Source of the DNA: Opitutaceae bacterium
Lineage (GTDB): Bacteria > Verrucomicrobiota > Verrucomicrobiia > Opitutales > Opitutaceae
DNA length: 64,000 bases
Direction of reading: 5' to 3'
NCBI GenBank assembly: GCA_030693515.1
Contig: JAUYAK010000049.1
Location: 1-64,000, forward strand
The notes below the pieces were generated by a model that made no database searches, was not told the origin of the DNA, and saw nothing but the letters and a program-made list of their open reading frames with translations. A program made the position numbers and the translations under genes. Below, piece by piece: positions 41,296-49,903 of this stretch (position 1 is its first letter; the number at the start of each line of letters is the position of its first letter).

Positions 41296-42321
41296 ATGGA
41301 TCCTGTCACCCACGTCCTGCTCGGCGCCAATCTCGCGCACGCGGCCTTCGGCCGGCGGCTGGGGCGCGCCGCGGCGCTCGTGGGTGGGCTCGCGGCGTTT
41401 GCGCCGGATGCGGACGTCTTCATCCACAGCGCCGCCGATCCGCTCGTCGCCATCGCGCACCATCGCGGGTTCACGCATTCGCTGGCGTTTGCGCCCGTGG
41501 GCGCGGCGGTGGTGGCGGCCCTGTGGCTCGTGCGGCCGACGTGGCGCGACCGGAGCCGCTGGCTGCCGCTCTGGGCCGCGGCCACCCTCGCTTGGTTGAG
41601 CCATGCGCTCCTCGACGCAGCGACGAGCTACGGCACGCAACTGCTCTGGCCGTTTTCCACCGCGCGCGCCGGCTGGGACCTGATCGCGATCATCGATCCG
41701 GTGTTCACGCTCGCGCTGCTGGCCGGGCTGGTGGCCGCGCTGTGGCGCGGCACGGCGCGGCCGGCGGTGGTGGCGCTCGCTTTTGCCGCGGCGTATCTCG
41801 CGCTGGGCGGCGTGCAGCATGGCCGCGCGCGCGCGGCGCAGGAGCGGCTCGCGGCCAGCCGCGGCCACGCGCCGGTGCGCGCCGAGATCATGCCCACGCT
41901 GGCCAACAACCTCGTGTGGCGCGCGCTCTACGAGCACGACGGGCGCATCCATGCCGACCGCATCCGCGTGGGCTGGTTTTCCGGCGCGACGGTGCGCGAA
42001 GGCTGGTCGCTGCCGCTCGTGCGTGCGGCCGATCTCACGCCGGCCGAGATCGCGCGCGACCGGCGGAACTCGTTTGCGCGGTTTGCGTGGTTTTCGGACG
42101 GCTGGGTCGCCCGCAGCCCGGCCGAGCCCGCGCTGCTGGCCGACATGCGCTACACGCTCAGCGCGGAGGCCTTCGATCCCATCTGGGGCATCCGGTTCAC
42201 GGCCGAAGGCGCGCCCACCGAGGTCGAATGGCTCAACCGCGCGCGCGATCGCCGCGTGAACCTAGGCGACACCTGGCGCGAAATCTCCGGGGCGGACGAG
42301 CACTTCCGGGTCTTGCCGTAG
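41296..42321 (+). CDS. DUF457/YdjM-like membrane-bound metal-dependent hydrolase
   Basis: 341 residues. The N-terminal two-thirds is membrane-embedded with the family's histidine/aspartate pattern: DPVTHVLLGANLAHAAFG, FAPDADVFIHS, IAHHRGFTHSLAF and WLSHALLDAATSYGTQLLWP. The C-terminal third (~200-341) is a soluble domain with tryptophan-rich strands. The family is related to YdjM, an inner-membrane hydrolase linked to the SOS response; the substrate is unknown. The ATG at 41296 starts the metal-site motif. The TAG is the outer edge of a GTAGCCCGCCTCGGAAGAG repeat. Confidence 0.85.
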   Translation: MDPVTHVLLGANLAHAAFGRRLGRAAALVGGLAAFAPDADVFIHSAADPLVAIAHHRGFTHSLAFAPVGAAVVAALWLVRPTWRDRSRWLPLWAAATLAWLSHALLDAATSYGTQLLWPFSTARAGWDLIAIIDPVFTLALLAGLVAALWRGTARPAVVALAFAAAYLALGGVQHGRARAAQERLAASRGHAPVRAEIMPTLANNLVWRALYEHDGRIHADRIRVGWFSGATVREGWSLPLVRAADLTPAEIARDRRNSFARFAWFSDGWVARSPAEPALLADMRYTLSAEAFDPIWGIRFTAEGAPTEVEWLNRARDRRVNLGDTWREISGADEHFRVLP

Positions 42322-42617
42322 CCCGCCTCGGAAGAGGCGGGATGGGAGGTAGCGCGGTGCTTCAGCCCGCGCAGCGATGCCAACACCTCAACCCGCTCCA
42401 ACGCGTGGCTGATACCAACCGCCCAATGGTTTTACCCGTAGGGCCGGACCTTGGTCCGCGCCTCGGCTGGACGCCCACGACGGAGGCATCGACCAAGGTC
42501 GAGCCCTACCAAGATGCAAAAGCATTGGGCGTTTGGCAGGAAGCCTCGCGCTACCCCGAACCGTCCCTGCTATTCCGCGCAGGGCCACCAAGCCGCGCTT
42601 CGCTCACGCGGAGCTAC
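42319..42617. repeat. Cluster of four palindromic repeats between genes
   Basis: In order: CCCGCCTCGGAAGAGGCGGG hairpin (42319-42345), a family G copy GTAGCGCGGTGCTTCAGCCC (42349-42372), an inverted pair GTAGGGCCGGACCTTGGTCC ... GACCAAGGTCGAGCCCTAC (42438-42509), and CCGCGCAGGGCCACCAAG ... CACGCGGAGCTAC (42570-42617). Together they occupy nearly all of the 292-base gap. The first provides the stop of the DUF457 gene and the last the stop of the minus-strand kinase-like gene. Confidence 0.7.
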
Positions 42618-43549
42618 AACTCCTCATCCCGCGCCCCCGGCAGCGCGGTCGCGTGCGGGTCGTGGCGCACGCGCTCGGTCCACGCATCGATCTCGGCGTG
42701 CTCGCCGGGGGCGGGCCACGGCGCGGCCACGAGGTCGATCACGCGCAGCGCGCCGTCGGCGCAGCGGACGAAATTCCGCGCGTGCAGATCGGCCACGAGC
42801 CACGCGCGGCCGTCGTAAAAAAACAGCCGCGGGTGATCGCGGTTGGCGCGGAGGTAGCGCGAGGGAATCTCGATGAGGCCGGCCGGCAGCAAGGCCGACA
42901 TGTCGTCGCCCTGTGGCAGCGAATCGCCGAGCGCCTGCTTGGCGACGAGGATGCCTTCGGGCGTGACGGCCACGACCTCCGTCGCCATGCCGCCGAGCGC
43001 GTGAATGAGGAGGAGTTTTTCGAGCAGCGCACGGTAGTCGCCGAGGCCGGCCTCGGCCGCGAGCGCGGCCTCCTCGCCGCGGCGAAAACCAAACGCGCTG
43101 CCGATGCGCTTGCCCTCGCGCGGCAGGTAGAACTTGTAGGCCGAGCCGTCGTGCGTCGCGGCAAAGGCCCAGGCCTCCACGCCGCCGCCGATGCGGTGCA
43201 GGCTTTCGTTGGGCTCCTCCAGCGGATTCTCGATCGCCTCGCCCGCGGGGAAGCCGAAATCCGCGAGCGTCCGCAGCGGCAGCAGCGCCCGAAACGCGCG
43301 GATGGCGGCGCCGAGCTCCGCCCACTCGCCCCCGGTGGGCTCGAGCAGGGCTACTTCGTCTTCGCCGAGCGTGACGAGATCGCGGTCCGAATCTTCTCCG
43401 ACACCGCATTGGGCTGCCGCCGCGCCGAGGCGAGCGAGCGCTTCCAGTCTTCGCCGGTGATCGTGTTGAAGAGCGGCGCGGTCGTCCGGTCCCGGGAGGT
43501 GCCGGCCGCGGAGGCGCGTGGTTTGGCCGGTGAAGGGGTCTGCTTGCAT
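42614..43549 (-). CDS. Kinase-fold protein (polyvalent-protein kinase/phosphotransferase-like), N-terminus uncertain
   Basis: Up to 311 codons. The C-terminal 240 residues are protein-like: WAFAATHDGSAYKFYLPREG (nucleotide-binding strands with lysine), LLPAGLIEIPSRYL, and WLVADLHARNFVRCADGALR followed by VIDLVAAP, a kinase catalytic loop (D-x-H-x-x-N) and metal-binding D in IDL, as in kinase domains of polyvalent proteins. The first ~60 residues from the only ATG are arginine-rich and shadow-like, whereas an overlapping frame (43351-43566) looks genuine, so a frameshift near 43350-43380 is likely. The TAG stop comes from a repeat edge. Confidence 0.6.
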   Translation of the reverse strand: MQADPFTGQTTRLRGRHLPGPDDRAALQHDHRRRLEALARLGAAAAQCGVGEDSDRDLVTLGEDEVALLEPTGGEWAELGAAIRAFRALLPLRTLADFGFPAGEAIENPLEEPNESLHRIGGGVEAWAFAATHDGSAYKFYLPREGKRIGSAFGFRRGEEAALAAEAGLGDYRALLEKLLLIHALGGMATEVVAVTPEGILVAKQALGDSLPQGDDMSALLPAGLIEIPSRYLRANRDHPRLFFYDGRAWLVADLHARNFVRCADGALRVIDLVAAPWPAPGEHAEIDAWTERVRHDPHATALPGARDEEL

Positions 43550-43566
43550 GAGGCGTCCGCGGACAT
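43351..43566 (-). CDS. Small ORF, or displaced N-terminus of the kinase-fold gene
   Basis: 71 residues starting MSADASCKQTPSPAKPRASA and ending with a folded-looking NTITGEDWKRSLASARRQPN. It overlaps the start of the kinase-like frame on the same strand and may be its true N-terminus, shifted by one base. About 35 bases immediately upstream (CGGCCCGCGCGATGGCAAAG ...) recur near 48470. Confidence 0.4.
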   Translation of the reverse strand: MSADASCKQTPSPAKPRASAAGTSRDRTTAPLFNTITGEDWKRSLASARRQPNAVSEKIRTAISSRSAKTK

Positions 43567-43621
43567 GGGCGGACCGTCGCGCGCGGCCCGCGCGATGGCA
43601 AAGGGTTTTTTGGGCGCGCGT

Positions 43622-43755
43622 GTAGCAACGGCGTCTCTGCCCGCCGAGGTAGGGCGGGTCTGTGACCCGCCCTTTCGCGCGTAGAGCATTCGAACCAAGG
43701 GCGCGCCGCAGACCCGCCCCACTCTAAACACCGGCGGCAGGGACGCCGTTGCTAC
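43622..43755. repeat. Composite repeat: family B nested inside family C
   Basis: Family C left arm GTAGCAACGGCGTCTCTGCC (43622) and its inverted right arm GGCAGGGACGCCGTTGCTAC (to 43755) enclose a full family B copy (43649-43723). The right arm supplies the TAG that ends the lyase gene. The plain family C element at 55872-55947 shows what the uninterrupted form looks like. Confidence 0.75.
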
Positions 43756-44942
43756 CGCGACCACCAGAGCCGCCACTGCTCACCCTCGACGGGCGCGCCG
43801 CCGAAGCGCGCGAGCAAATCACGGTAGCCGGGATCATCGCCGTGGCGCAGGGCCTCGACGAGCAGGGGCAAAACGCGTGCGCGGTTCTCCGGGCTGACAT
43901 CCTCCTTGGGCCAGACCTTCGCCGGATCGACATAAGGCGCGGCGACGCGCAGGGCGGCGCGCAAGCTGCGGCCGTCGGGCGTGGAGAACTGCCAGAGATC
44001 AACGCCCACGTGGTCGCCGAGGCGCGCGAGGAGCGTGAGGGCCTCAAGGTTGAAGAGGACGTAGTTGAGCGAGCGCGTGCGGCGCAGCTCGTGCGGCTGC
44101 GAACCGTCGGGCTCGATCTGGCGGGGAATGCGGTCGGCGCGGACGGTCTCGACGATTTTCTTCGCGTCGGCGGTGCGGCCGAGGACGAGGGCGAGGTGCG
44201 CGACTTGCGCCGCGAACCACGAGCCGTGGTTGTTTTGTGCGGCGGCTTCATCGGCGGCGTTCTTGCTCGTGGTGAGCCAACCGTAGAACTCGGCCAGCCA
44301 AGCGCGCATGGCCTGCTCGTCGGCGGTCGGCCAGGCGCGGGAGCCAGAGATCAGGGCGAGCCCGTCGTTGAGCGTCATCAGGTGGCGCGCCTCGATCAGA
44401 CCGGTGCCGCGGCCGGGGCTGATGCCGGGGATGCCCTGCGCGTGCTGGAAGTTCGGATTCATGCGCGTGGCGGGGTCGAGGAACCACCCGCGCGTGAGCT
44501 GGGCGGCCTTCCGGGCGTAGCGTTCGTCGGCCGTGAAAAAGAACGCGAGGCCCAGCGTGCGGACGGATTCGCCGGTGCGGCGAAAGGCGAGCATGTCGCC
44601 GCTGGTGCGGCTCTCGGGATTCACCACGCCATCGCGCTGCACGTAGGGCAAGCCGCCGGGCTTCGTCGGATCGGGCCACCAGTAGGGGCCGGCGCTGTAG
44701 TAGTCACGGGGGTCGCCGCTGGCGGCGACGCCCGGGCTGTCGAGCACGGAGGCGGGCTTGAGCGCGAGGAGCTTGTCCGCCTCGGCCCGGAGCGCGGCGA
44801 CCTCACGCGCGAGGGCCGCGTCGCCGCGCGCCAGGCGGGCGCGGTTGGCGAGCAGGCCGGGCGCGTCGAGGGCAAACGTGCGCGGGGCCTCGGCGGCGTG
44901 GACGCCAAGAACGGCGAGGAGGAAGAGCAGCGCGAGGCGCAT
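43752..44942 (-). CDS. Alginate lyase family protein (PF05426 type)
   Basis: 396 residues with a signal peptide (MRLALLFLLAVLGVHAAEA). The all-helical alginate_lyase fold shows YYSAGPYWWPDPTKPGGLPY, RKAAQLTRGWFLDPATRMNP, and AAQNNHGSWFAAQVAHLALV, where asparagine-asparagine-histidine matches the active-site motif of this family. It cleaves uronate polysaccharides such as alginate or glucuronan by beta-elimination (substrate not determinable). Directly downstream of the TonB receptor gene (45 bases), so likely co-transcribed. The stop codon lies in a repeat edge. Confidence 0.88.
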   Translation of the reverse strand: MRLALLFLLAVLGVHAAEAPRTFALDAPGLLANRARLARGDAALAREVAALRAEADKLLALKPASVLDSPGVAASGDPRDYYSAGPYWWPDPTKPGGLPYVQRDGVVNPESRTSGDMLAFRRTGESVRTLGLAFFFTADERYARKAAQLTRGWFLDPATRMNPNFQHAQGIPGISPGRGTGLIEARHLMTLNDGLALISGSRAWPTADEQAMRAWLAEFYGWLTTSKNAADEAAAQNNHGSWFAAQVAHLALVLGRTADAKKIVETVRADRIPRQIEPDGSQPHELRRTRSLNYVLFNLEALTLLARLGDHVGVDLWQFSTPDGRSLRAALRVAAPYVDPAKVWPKEDVSPENRARVLPLLVEALRHGDDPGYRDLLARFGGAPVEGEQWRLWWSR

Positions 44943-44949
44943 AGGGGAA

Positions 44950-44974
44950 GGGCGCAGCAAGCCTGCGCCCCTAC
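44950..44974. repeat. Family D half-palindrome
   Basis: GGGCGCAGCAAGCCTGCGCC then CCTAC, between the receptor stop and the lyase ATG; could act as a hairpin within the shared transcript. Confidence 0.7.
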
Positions 44975-44987
44975 GGGATTCAGGGGC

Positions 44988-47900
44988 TCAGAAGCTGAAC
45001 GTGTTCGTGAGATACCAGCGGCGCTCGGGGGCGAGGCGCGTGGTGGCGACTTCGCCCCAAGGCTGGATCGTGACCGGCAGCAGCGAGTCGCTGCCGATGG
45101 CGTTGCGCACGTTCAACTGCATCTTCCACTTGATGCGGTTCTGAAAGATCGGGCGGCTGTAGCTGGTCGAGAGATCGACGTTGGTGTTGGCCGAGCCCCA
45201 GTAGGGATTGGCGATGTCGATGAGGACGCCGCCATCGGGCTTGCGCGTGGTGCGGTAGCCAAGGGCGTATTTGTCCTGCCAGCGCACGCCGGCGCCGACG
45301 GCCCAGCCCTTGAGCGCGAGGCCGAGGAACGGTTCGGAGCCGAAGGCGTAGTTGGTGACCAGATTCGCGCGCCACTTCCGCTGCTCGGCGCTCACGGAGC
45401 CCTCGGTCGCGAGCACGGTCGCGAGCGGCACGTAGAGATTCGAGTCCAGCCACTGGCCGTAGGTCTGCGTCGTGGCGGGCAACGGGGCGCCCGGGACGTA
45501 GCCGGTCGGGTAGTTGCCGCGCGGGGTGCTCGCGAGCTTGTCGAAGGTTGGCTTCATGAGCGCGACGAAAGCCTTCATGAACGGGAGCGAGTTGCTCTGC
45601 ACGGTCTCCTGCTTCGCGACGTTCATCAGAATGCGCCAGCGGGGCGCGGGGTTGAAGACGATGTCGGCCTCGAGGCCCTTGGCCGTGGTGTCGGTGGTGT
45701 CGGTCGCGCCGGCGAGGCCCGTATTGAGAATACCGGAGACCGAAAGGTTGGGCGCGGTGCCGTTGATCCGGAAATTGTGCAGGGTGCGATAATTGGCGGG
45801 GAGCGGCGCGAACAGCGTCTCGATGTCGGCGGCGCGCTGTGCGGCCATGACGGGGTTGATGTTGCCCTCGACGGCCCACGCGGCGGCGGCACCGAAGATG
45901 TTGTTCACGGTGGCGGCGGTGAAATTGCTCCAGCTGTAGCTGGCGCCCTTGATCGCGGTTTCAAACCGGTTGAGGCGGATGCTGAACCGGTCGTTGAGCA
46001 TGGAGAAGTTGAGGCCGTGCTCCTTGGTCTCGCCCTGGGGCGAGGCCCAGCTGACGCCGAACGGACTGATACGGCCGCCGAGCGGCGTGAAGTTTTCGGA
46101 ACGGTTGCCGAACACGCTCAGATCGGTGCCGGCCGGGAGGCGGAACCAGGCCTGCGGCCAGCGCAGCACGGCGCCGACGCTCTTGATTTCCTTCGCGGCG
46201 AAGGGCGGCGGCCGGCCGTTGAACAGCTCGAAGTCGCCGAAGCCGAAGTGCGCCTTGCCGGGATCGAGCCGGTTCGCGGGATTGACCGAGTAGGCGGTGC
46301 TCCGGTTGGCGGAGAAATTCTCATCCCGGCGCCAGCTGAGCGTGGTGATCAGATGATCCAGCAGCCAGTTGCTCTGGAGCACGAAGGCCTGCGACTTGAT
46401 CACCTCGCGGGAGGCGGAGCCGGGACCGGCGAGATCGATGAGTGTGGACGGGGCGGAGACGAAGCTGCCGGGGTCGGTGGCGTTGCCCTCGCGCTTGAAA
46501 TAGCTGATCGGGATCATCGGGCCGGCCTGGATGCCGGGCGTGCGGATCGATTCGAGACGGAGGGGGTTGTTGTTTCCGATGATCGACGGGCCCATGTAGA
46601 CGATGATGCCGGGCCGGCGGAGGTTGATGCCGAGGTCGCCGGTGGTGGTGGCGTCAAGCGCCTCGCCCAAGGTCGAGGTGACGGGGCGCTGGTCGAGGAG
46701 GTTGACGCGGCTCTCCTCGTAGAGGCCGGTGAGCGAGTGGCGGCCGAGCCAGCGCGTCCAGCCCTTGTTGAGTTCCTTGAAATCGTAGCGGAGGAAGCCG
46801 GTGGCGTGCCCCGCCTCGCGCGCCTCGAAGCGCTCGCGCCAGTTGGAGAGGCCATAGACGGCGTAGGGCCGCCCGAGGTTGGGGTTGGCCTGGCCGTTGG
46901 GCAGCGTGACGGAGGTGTCGAGGAAGACGTGGTTGGCGTTGTTGATCGAGAAGAAGGAATTTCGCGAACGGCGATCGGCGCGCTGCACATCGTAGGCGAG
47001 CTCGAAGCCGGCGCGGTTCTGCCAAAAACTCTGCTCGAGGCGGACATTGAACGCGTGGAACGACTCATTCTGCCGCGACGACTCGTCGATGAGGCGGTTC
47101 TTCCAGTCGAACGCCGAAAAATCGGTGAACCCCTGCGCCTTGATGCCGGCGGGGACGAAACCGGGCAACTGGCCGGGCGGCACATTTGCCCCGGTCCAAT
47201 AGCCGGCGGGGAAATCGAAGATGTTCTGCGTATGCAGAAACCGGATCGAATCGGTGAGCAGGTTGCGGTTCGCGACGGCATTGAAGACCTGCGACTTGAC
47301 GGCGTTGGCGGCGTTCGCGGTCGTGCTCGGCGTGGTGGACATGAACGCGATCGAGGGCGCGCGATCGGTGGGGTTGCTGTAAACGAAGGTCGGCCCGAGC
47401 GTGATCGAGTTGCTGATGAAGAACCCCTCGGTCGCGGTGCCGTGGTTGGTGGGGCTGGGGTTGAGCACGGGGTCGTCGTAGAAGCGCCAGTCGTAGCTCG
47501 GCCGGCCGGCGGCATGCCACGGTGCCGAAATGCTGTTGTAGGGCACCGAAATCAGCGGGCGGTTGGCCGTGGTCCGGCCCGACTCGAAATTGGCGCGGAT
47601 CGTGGTGGTCTTCGTCGGCTTGATGGTGAGCGCGCCATAGATGCGCTTTTTATCCTCGAATGCCGGGCGCTGGTTGAATTCCTCGCGGTCGCGGAGGAGG
47701 GCGAGGCGGAAGGCCACGACCTTGGGCACGATCAGGAAGTTAAAATCTGTGGAGGCGCGCAGGCTGTCGTTGTTGCCGTAGCGGAAGGAGACCGCGTGCT
47801 TGTTGCCGCGAAACTCCGGCTCGAGGAGCGAGGTATCCACGATGCCGGCCGCACTGCCAACACCGAAGAGCGCGGCGTTGGGGCCGCGGTTCACGGTCAC

Positions 47901-48398
47901 GGTGCCGGTGTTGTAGGAGTCGAAGGGAATCGAGGTGGCGAAATAGCCGCGGGTGAACGTCGGCGAAGCGAGACCGCGCGAGCGGCTCGACCCCTGCGGA
48001 TCGATGCGGGCGGCGTTGCCGTTGGGGCGCGCCTCGTTGATGTCGTTGTTCGCGCCGGAAAAATTTCCGCCCGCGCCCGCGGCATCCATGCCGGTGGCAA
48101 AGATGAGGAGGTCCGACGAGCTGGTCGCGCCGAGGTCCTCGATAAAATCTTTCGTGTAAATCGAGATCGAGGCGGCGAGCTCCTTGACCGGCGTGTTGAG
48201 GCGCGTGCCGGCGAGTGTGGAGGTGGCCTGATAGCCGGTGTCCTTGTCCGACTGGACCACGAAGGGCGAGAGCACCTCGATCGGTTCGGCATTGGCAGGC
48301 TTGGCCGGGACGGTCGATTGCGCCCGCAGCGAAGGGGCGAGTAAAATAACGACGGCAGCGGCGACTCCGCCGATTAAAGGGCAGGGGCTGATTTTCAT
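44988..48398 (-). CDS. TonB-dependent outer-membrane receptor
   Basis: 1136 residues, signal peptide SPCPLIGGVAAAVVILLAPS. The N-terminus has the TonB-box/plug region: EPIEVLSPFVVQSDKDTGYQ, TRLNTPVKELAASISIYTKD, and VNRGPNAALFGVGSAAGIVD closing the plug. The rest is a long beta barrel ending YLTNTFSF, aromatic at the terminus as required for outer-membrane insertion. It belongs to the very large TonB receptors typical of Opitutaceae glycan loci and probably imports oligouronides or related sugars (inference from the neighbouring lyase). The ATG at 48398 begins the signal peptide; AT-rich DNA with a shared 12-mer lies just upstream. Confidence 0.93.
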   Translation of the reverse strand: MKISPCPLIGGVAAAVVILLAPSLRAQSTVPAKPANAEPIEVLSPFVVQSDKDTGYQATSTLAGTRLNTPVKELAASISIYTKDFIEDLGATSSSDLLIFATGMDAAGAGGNFSGANNDINEARPNGNAARIDPQGSSRSRGLASPTFTRGYFATSIPFDSYNTGTVTVNRGPNAALFGVGSAAGIVDTSLLEPEFRGNKHAVSFRYGNNDSLRASTDFNFLIVPKVVAFRLALLRDREEFNQRPAFEDKKRIYGALTIKPTKTTTIRANFESGRTTANRPLISVPYNSISAPWHAAGRPSYDWRFYDDPVLNPSPTNHGTATEGFFISNSITLGPTFVYSNPTDRAPSIAFMSTTPSTTANAANAVKSQVFNAVANRNLLTDSIRFLHTQNIFDFPAGYWTGANVPPGQLPGFVPAGIKAQGFTDFSAFDWKNRLIDESSRQNESFHAFNVRLEQSFWQNRAGFELAYDVQRADRRSRNSFFSINNANHVFLDTSVTLPNGQANPNLGRPYAVYGLSNWRERFEAREAGHATGFLRYDFKELNKGWTRWLGRHSLTGLYEESRVNLLDQRPVTSTLGEALDATTTGDLGINLRRPGIIVYMGPSIIGNNNPLRLESIRTPGIQAGPMIPISYFKREGNATDPGSFVSAPSTLIDLAGPGSASREVIKSQAFVLQSNWLLDHLITTLSWRRDENFSANRSTAYSVNPANRLDPGKAHFGFGDFELFNGRPPPFAAKEIKSVGAVLRWPQAWFRLPAGTDLSVFGNRSENFTPLGGRISPFGVSWASPQGETKEHGLNFSMLNDRFSIRLNRFETAIKGASYSWSNFTAATVNNIFGAAAAWAVEGNINPVMAAQRAADIETLFAPLPANYRTLHNFRINGTAPNLSVSGILNTGLAGATDTTDTTAKGLEADIVFNPAPRWRILMNVAKQETVQSNSLPFMKAFVALMKPTFDKLASTPRGNYPTGYVPGAPLPATTQTYGQWLDSNLYVPLATVLATEGSVSAEQRKWRANLVTNYAFGSEPFLGLALKGWAVGAGVRWQDKYALGYRTTRKPDGGVLIDIANPYWGSANTNVDLSTSYSRPIFQNRIKWKMQLNVRNAIGSDSLLPVTIQPWGEVATTRLAPERRWYLTNTFSF

Positions 48399-48424
48399 GG
48401 GGCGCGGCCAGCCAAACCAATTAT

Positions 48425-48436
48425 TAATAGTTATCA
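48425..48436 (-). promoter_or_regulatory. AT-rich candidate operator/-10 region upstream of the TonB receptor
   Basis: TGATAACTATTA on the minus strand differs by one base from TGATAATTATTA in front of the symporter gene (16662-16673). Located 26 bases before the receptor ATG in a short AT-rich island. Confidence 0.4.
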
Positions 48437-48449
48437 AGAAAAACTAGCC

Positions 48450-48580
48450 ACAGCGTCCCTGCCAGCTCCGGCCCGCGCGATGGCAAAGGTTTTTCACGCG
48501 CAGCACCGGCCGGCGTCCCTGCCCGCCGGTTCAGGCTTTCCAAACCACGGCGAGCAGGGCCGCCCGCCGCTGCGCGCTAC
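48450..48580. repeat. Family C-like degenerate repeats
   Basis: GGCGTCCCTGCCCGCCGGTT followed by CAAACCACGGCGAGCAGGGC and CGCCCGCCGC...CTAC, similar to 55872-55947. The upstream part CGGCCCGCGCGATGGCAAAG also occurs at 43586-43605, in front of the other family C copy. Confidence 0.6.
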
Positions 48581-48583
48581 GCC

Positions 48584-49882
48584 TCACACCGCGCCCGGGG
48601 CGACGAGTTTCTCGTAGTGTGGCAGCGGCGCGAAGATGCCGCCGCTGCGCGCGTAATAGTCGGCATCGAGCTCAAACACGCCGCCGCGCGGGGTGGCCCA
48701 CGGGGCGTCGGGCGCGCTGTGGTGGCTGCGCATGGTCGTCCAGTTTTTGTAATTCTGGTGGCCGTTGGTCTCGACGAGGCCGAGCCCGAGGCCGGGGAAC
48801 GGCGCGAGGCGCGCGGCCACGGCCTTGTTCCACTCCACGAGCAGCGGGTTCACGGTGAGATCGGCGCAGAAGCACGGCACGCCGCGCTCGTGCGCGAGCT
48901 GCGCAATCTTGAGCGACATCGAGAAGGTCTTCGCGATCGGCTTCAGCGCGATGGCGGTGTAGCCCATCTGGATGCGGGCGAGCGCATCCTTGTCCGTGTG
49001 CGCGCTCTCGTCGGCGGCGACGCGCGCCGGGATGTCGCGGATATCGATCTCGAGTTCCTCGGGGAACGGCTCCTCGACGACCGCGATCTGGTCGAAGGCG
49101 CCGATGGCGCGCGTGTGGTCGAGCAGGCGCAGCAGGGTGTCCTTGGATTCGTAGCGGCCGTTGGCGTCGAAATAATAGGGCAGCTTCCCGCTCGCAGTGT
49201 AGGGCGTGCGCGCGTGGCCGATGGCGGCGTGGATGGCGGTGATGCGCGCCTTATCCTTCTCCAGCATCTCCGCCTGCGCGCCGGGCTGGCCGAGCTTGAT
49301 TTTGATGAAGAACGATCCCGCCTCGACCATCGCGCGGATCTCCTCGATCGGGATCGCGTAGGCGGCGAGTGGGATGCTCGCGACGCGCGCGTGGCGGTGG
49401 GCCAGCGCCGGGCGATACGCCGCGGGCACGAGATCGTCGAACGCCGTGATGCCGTGCTCGGCCGCGTAGAGCAGCCACGCCGCGAAATCGACGCCCACGA
49501 GGGCGTTGAGCGCGAAGGTCTCGCGCAGCCCGGCGTGGCCGGTGATTTTTTTTGCGTAGGCCAGCACCTCGTGCCGCGTCGCCTCGAGCAGCGCGATCGG
49601 ATCGGTGAACGACTGGCCCTTGAGCATCTGCAGCGCGCGCTCGGTCACGGCATACATGAGGGCGTTGCCGCCGCTCTCGCTGTGGCTGGCGAAGACGTGC
49701 GCATCGCTCCACAGCACGCCCTGCGTGCAAAGCCCCAGGCCGCGCTTCCCCGCGGCGCTCTCCAGCAGCGCCGCGCTCTGCCAAATCTCGGTCTGGTAGC
49801 CGCCCTTGAAGCCAAACGGCCGCACGAGCGGCTCGCGCTCAAAGTTGGAGCCCACGCGGGCGATGGTGATGGATTTCGGCAT
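48584..49882 (-). CDS. Enolase-superfamily (mandelate racemase/muconate cycloisomerase-like) enzyme
   Basis: 432 residues. After an N-terminal capping domain, the barrel shows SFFIKIKLGQPG (K-x-K acid/base motif), FDANGRYES (first metal aspartate), IAVVEEPFPEEL (glutamate) and VAADESAHTDKDAL (third ligand). Such enzymes abstract a proton next to a carboxylate, as in uronate or sugar-acid dehydration and dipeptide epimerisation. The specific reaction is unknown, but the neighbourhood (lyase, receptor, epimerase) supports sugar-acid metabolism. Same strand as the TonB-repeat genes upstream, 21 bases away. Confidence 0.88.
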   Translation of the reverse strand: MPKSITIARVGSNFEREPLVRPFGFKGGYQTEIWQSAALLESAAGKRGLGLCTQGVLWSDAHVFASHSESGGNALMYAVTERALQMLKGQSFTDPIALLEATRHEVLAYAKKITGHAGLRETFALNALVGVDFAAWLLYAAEHGITAFDDLVPAAYRPALAHRHARVASIPLAAYAIPIEEIRAMVEAGSFFIKIKLGQPGAQAEMLEKDKARITAIHAAIGHARTPYTASGKLPYYFDANGRYESKDTLLRLLDHTRAIGAFDQIAVVEEPFPEELEIDIRDIPARVAADESAHTDKDALARIQMGYTAIALKPIAKTFSMSLKIAQLAHERGVPCFCADLTVNPLLVEWNKAVAARLAPFPGLGLGLVETNGHQNYKNWTTMRSHHSAPDAPWATPRGGVFELDADYYARSGGIFAPLPHYEKLVAPGAV

Positions 49883-49903
49883 GGAAAGCGGCAGCAGGCG
49901 GGT

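Noticed and set aside
42319-42617. Clustered short repeats that might be a CRISPR array
   Set aside because: The repeats are different palindromes with no regular repeat-spacer spacing and no cas genes.
43749-48344. A plus-strand open frame of about 1500 codons opposite the TonB receptor and lyase genes
   Set aside because: It is the complement of real genes in a very GC-rich region, is dominated by arginine, glycine, alanine and glutamate, has no domain or signal, and the opposite strand has excellent family matches.
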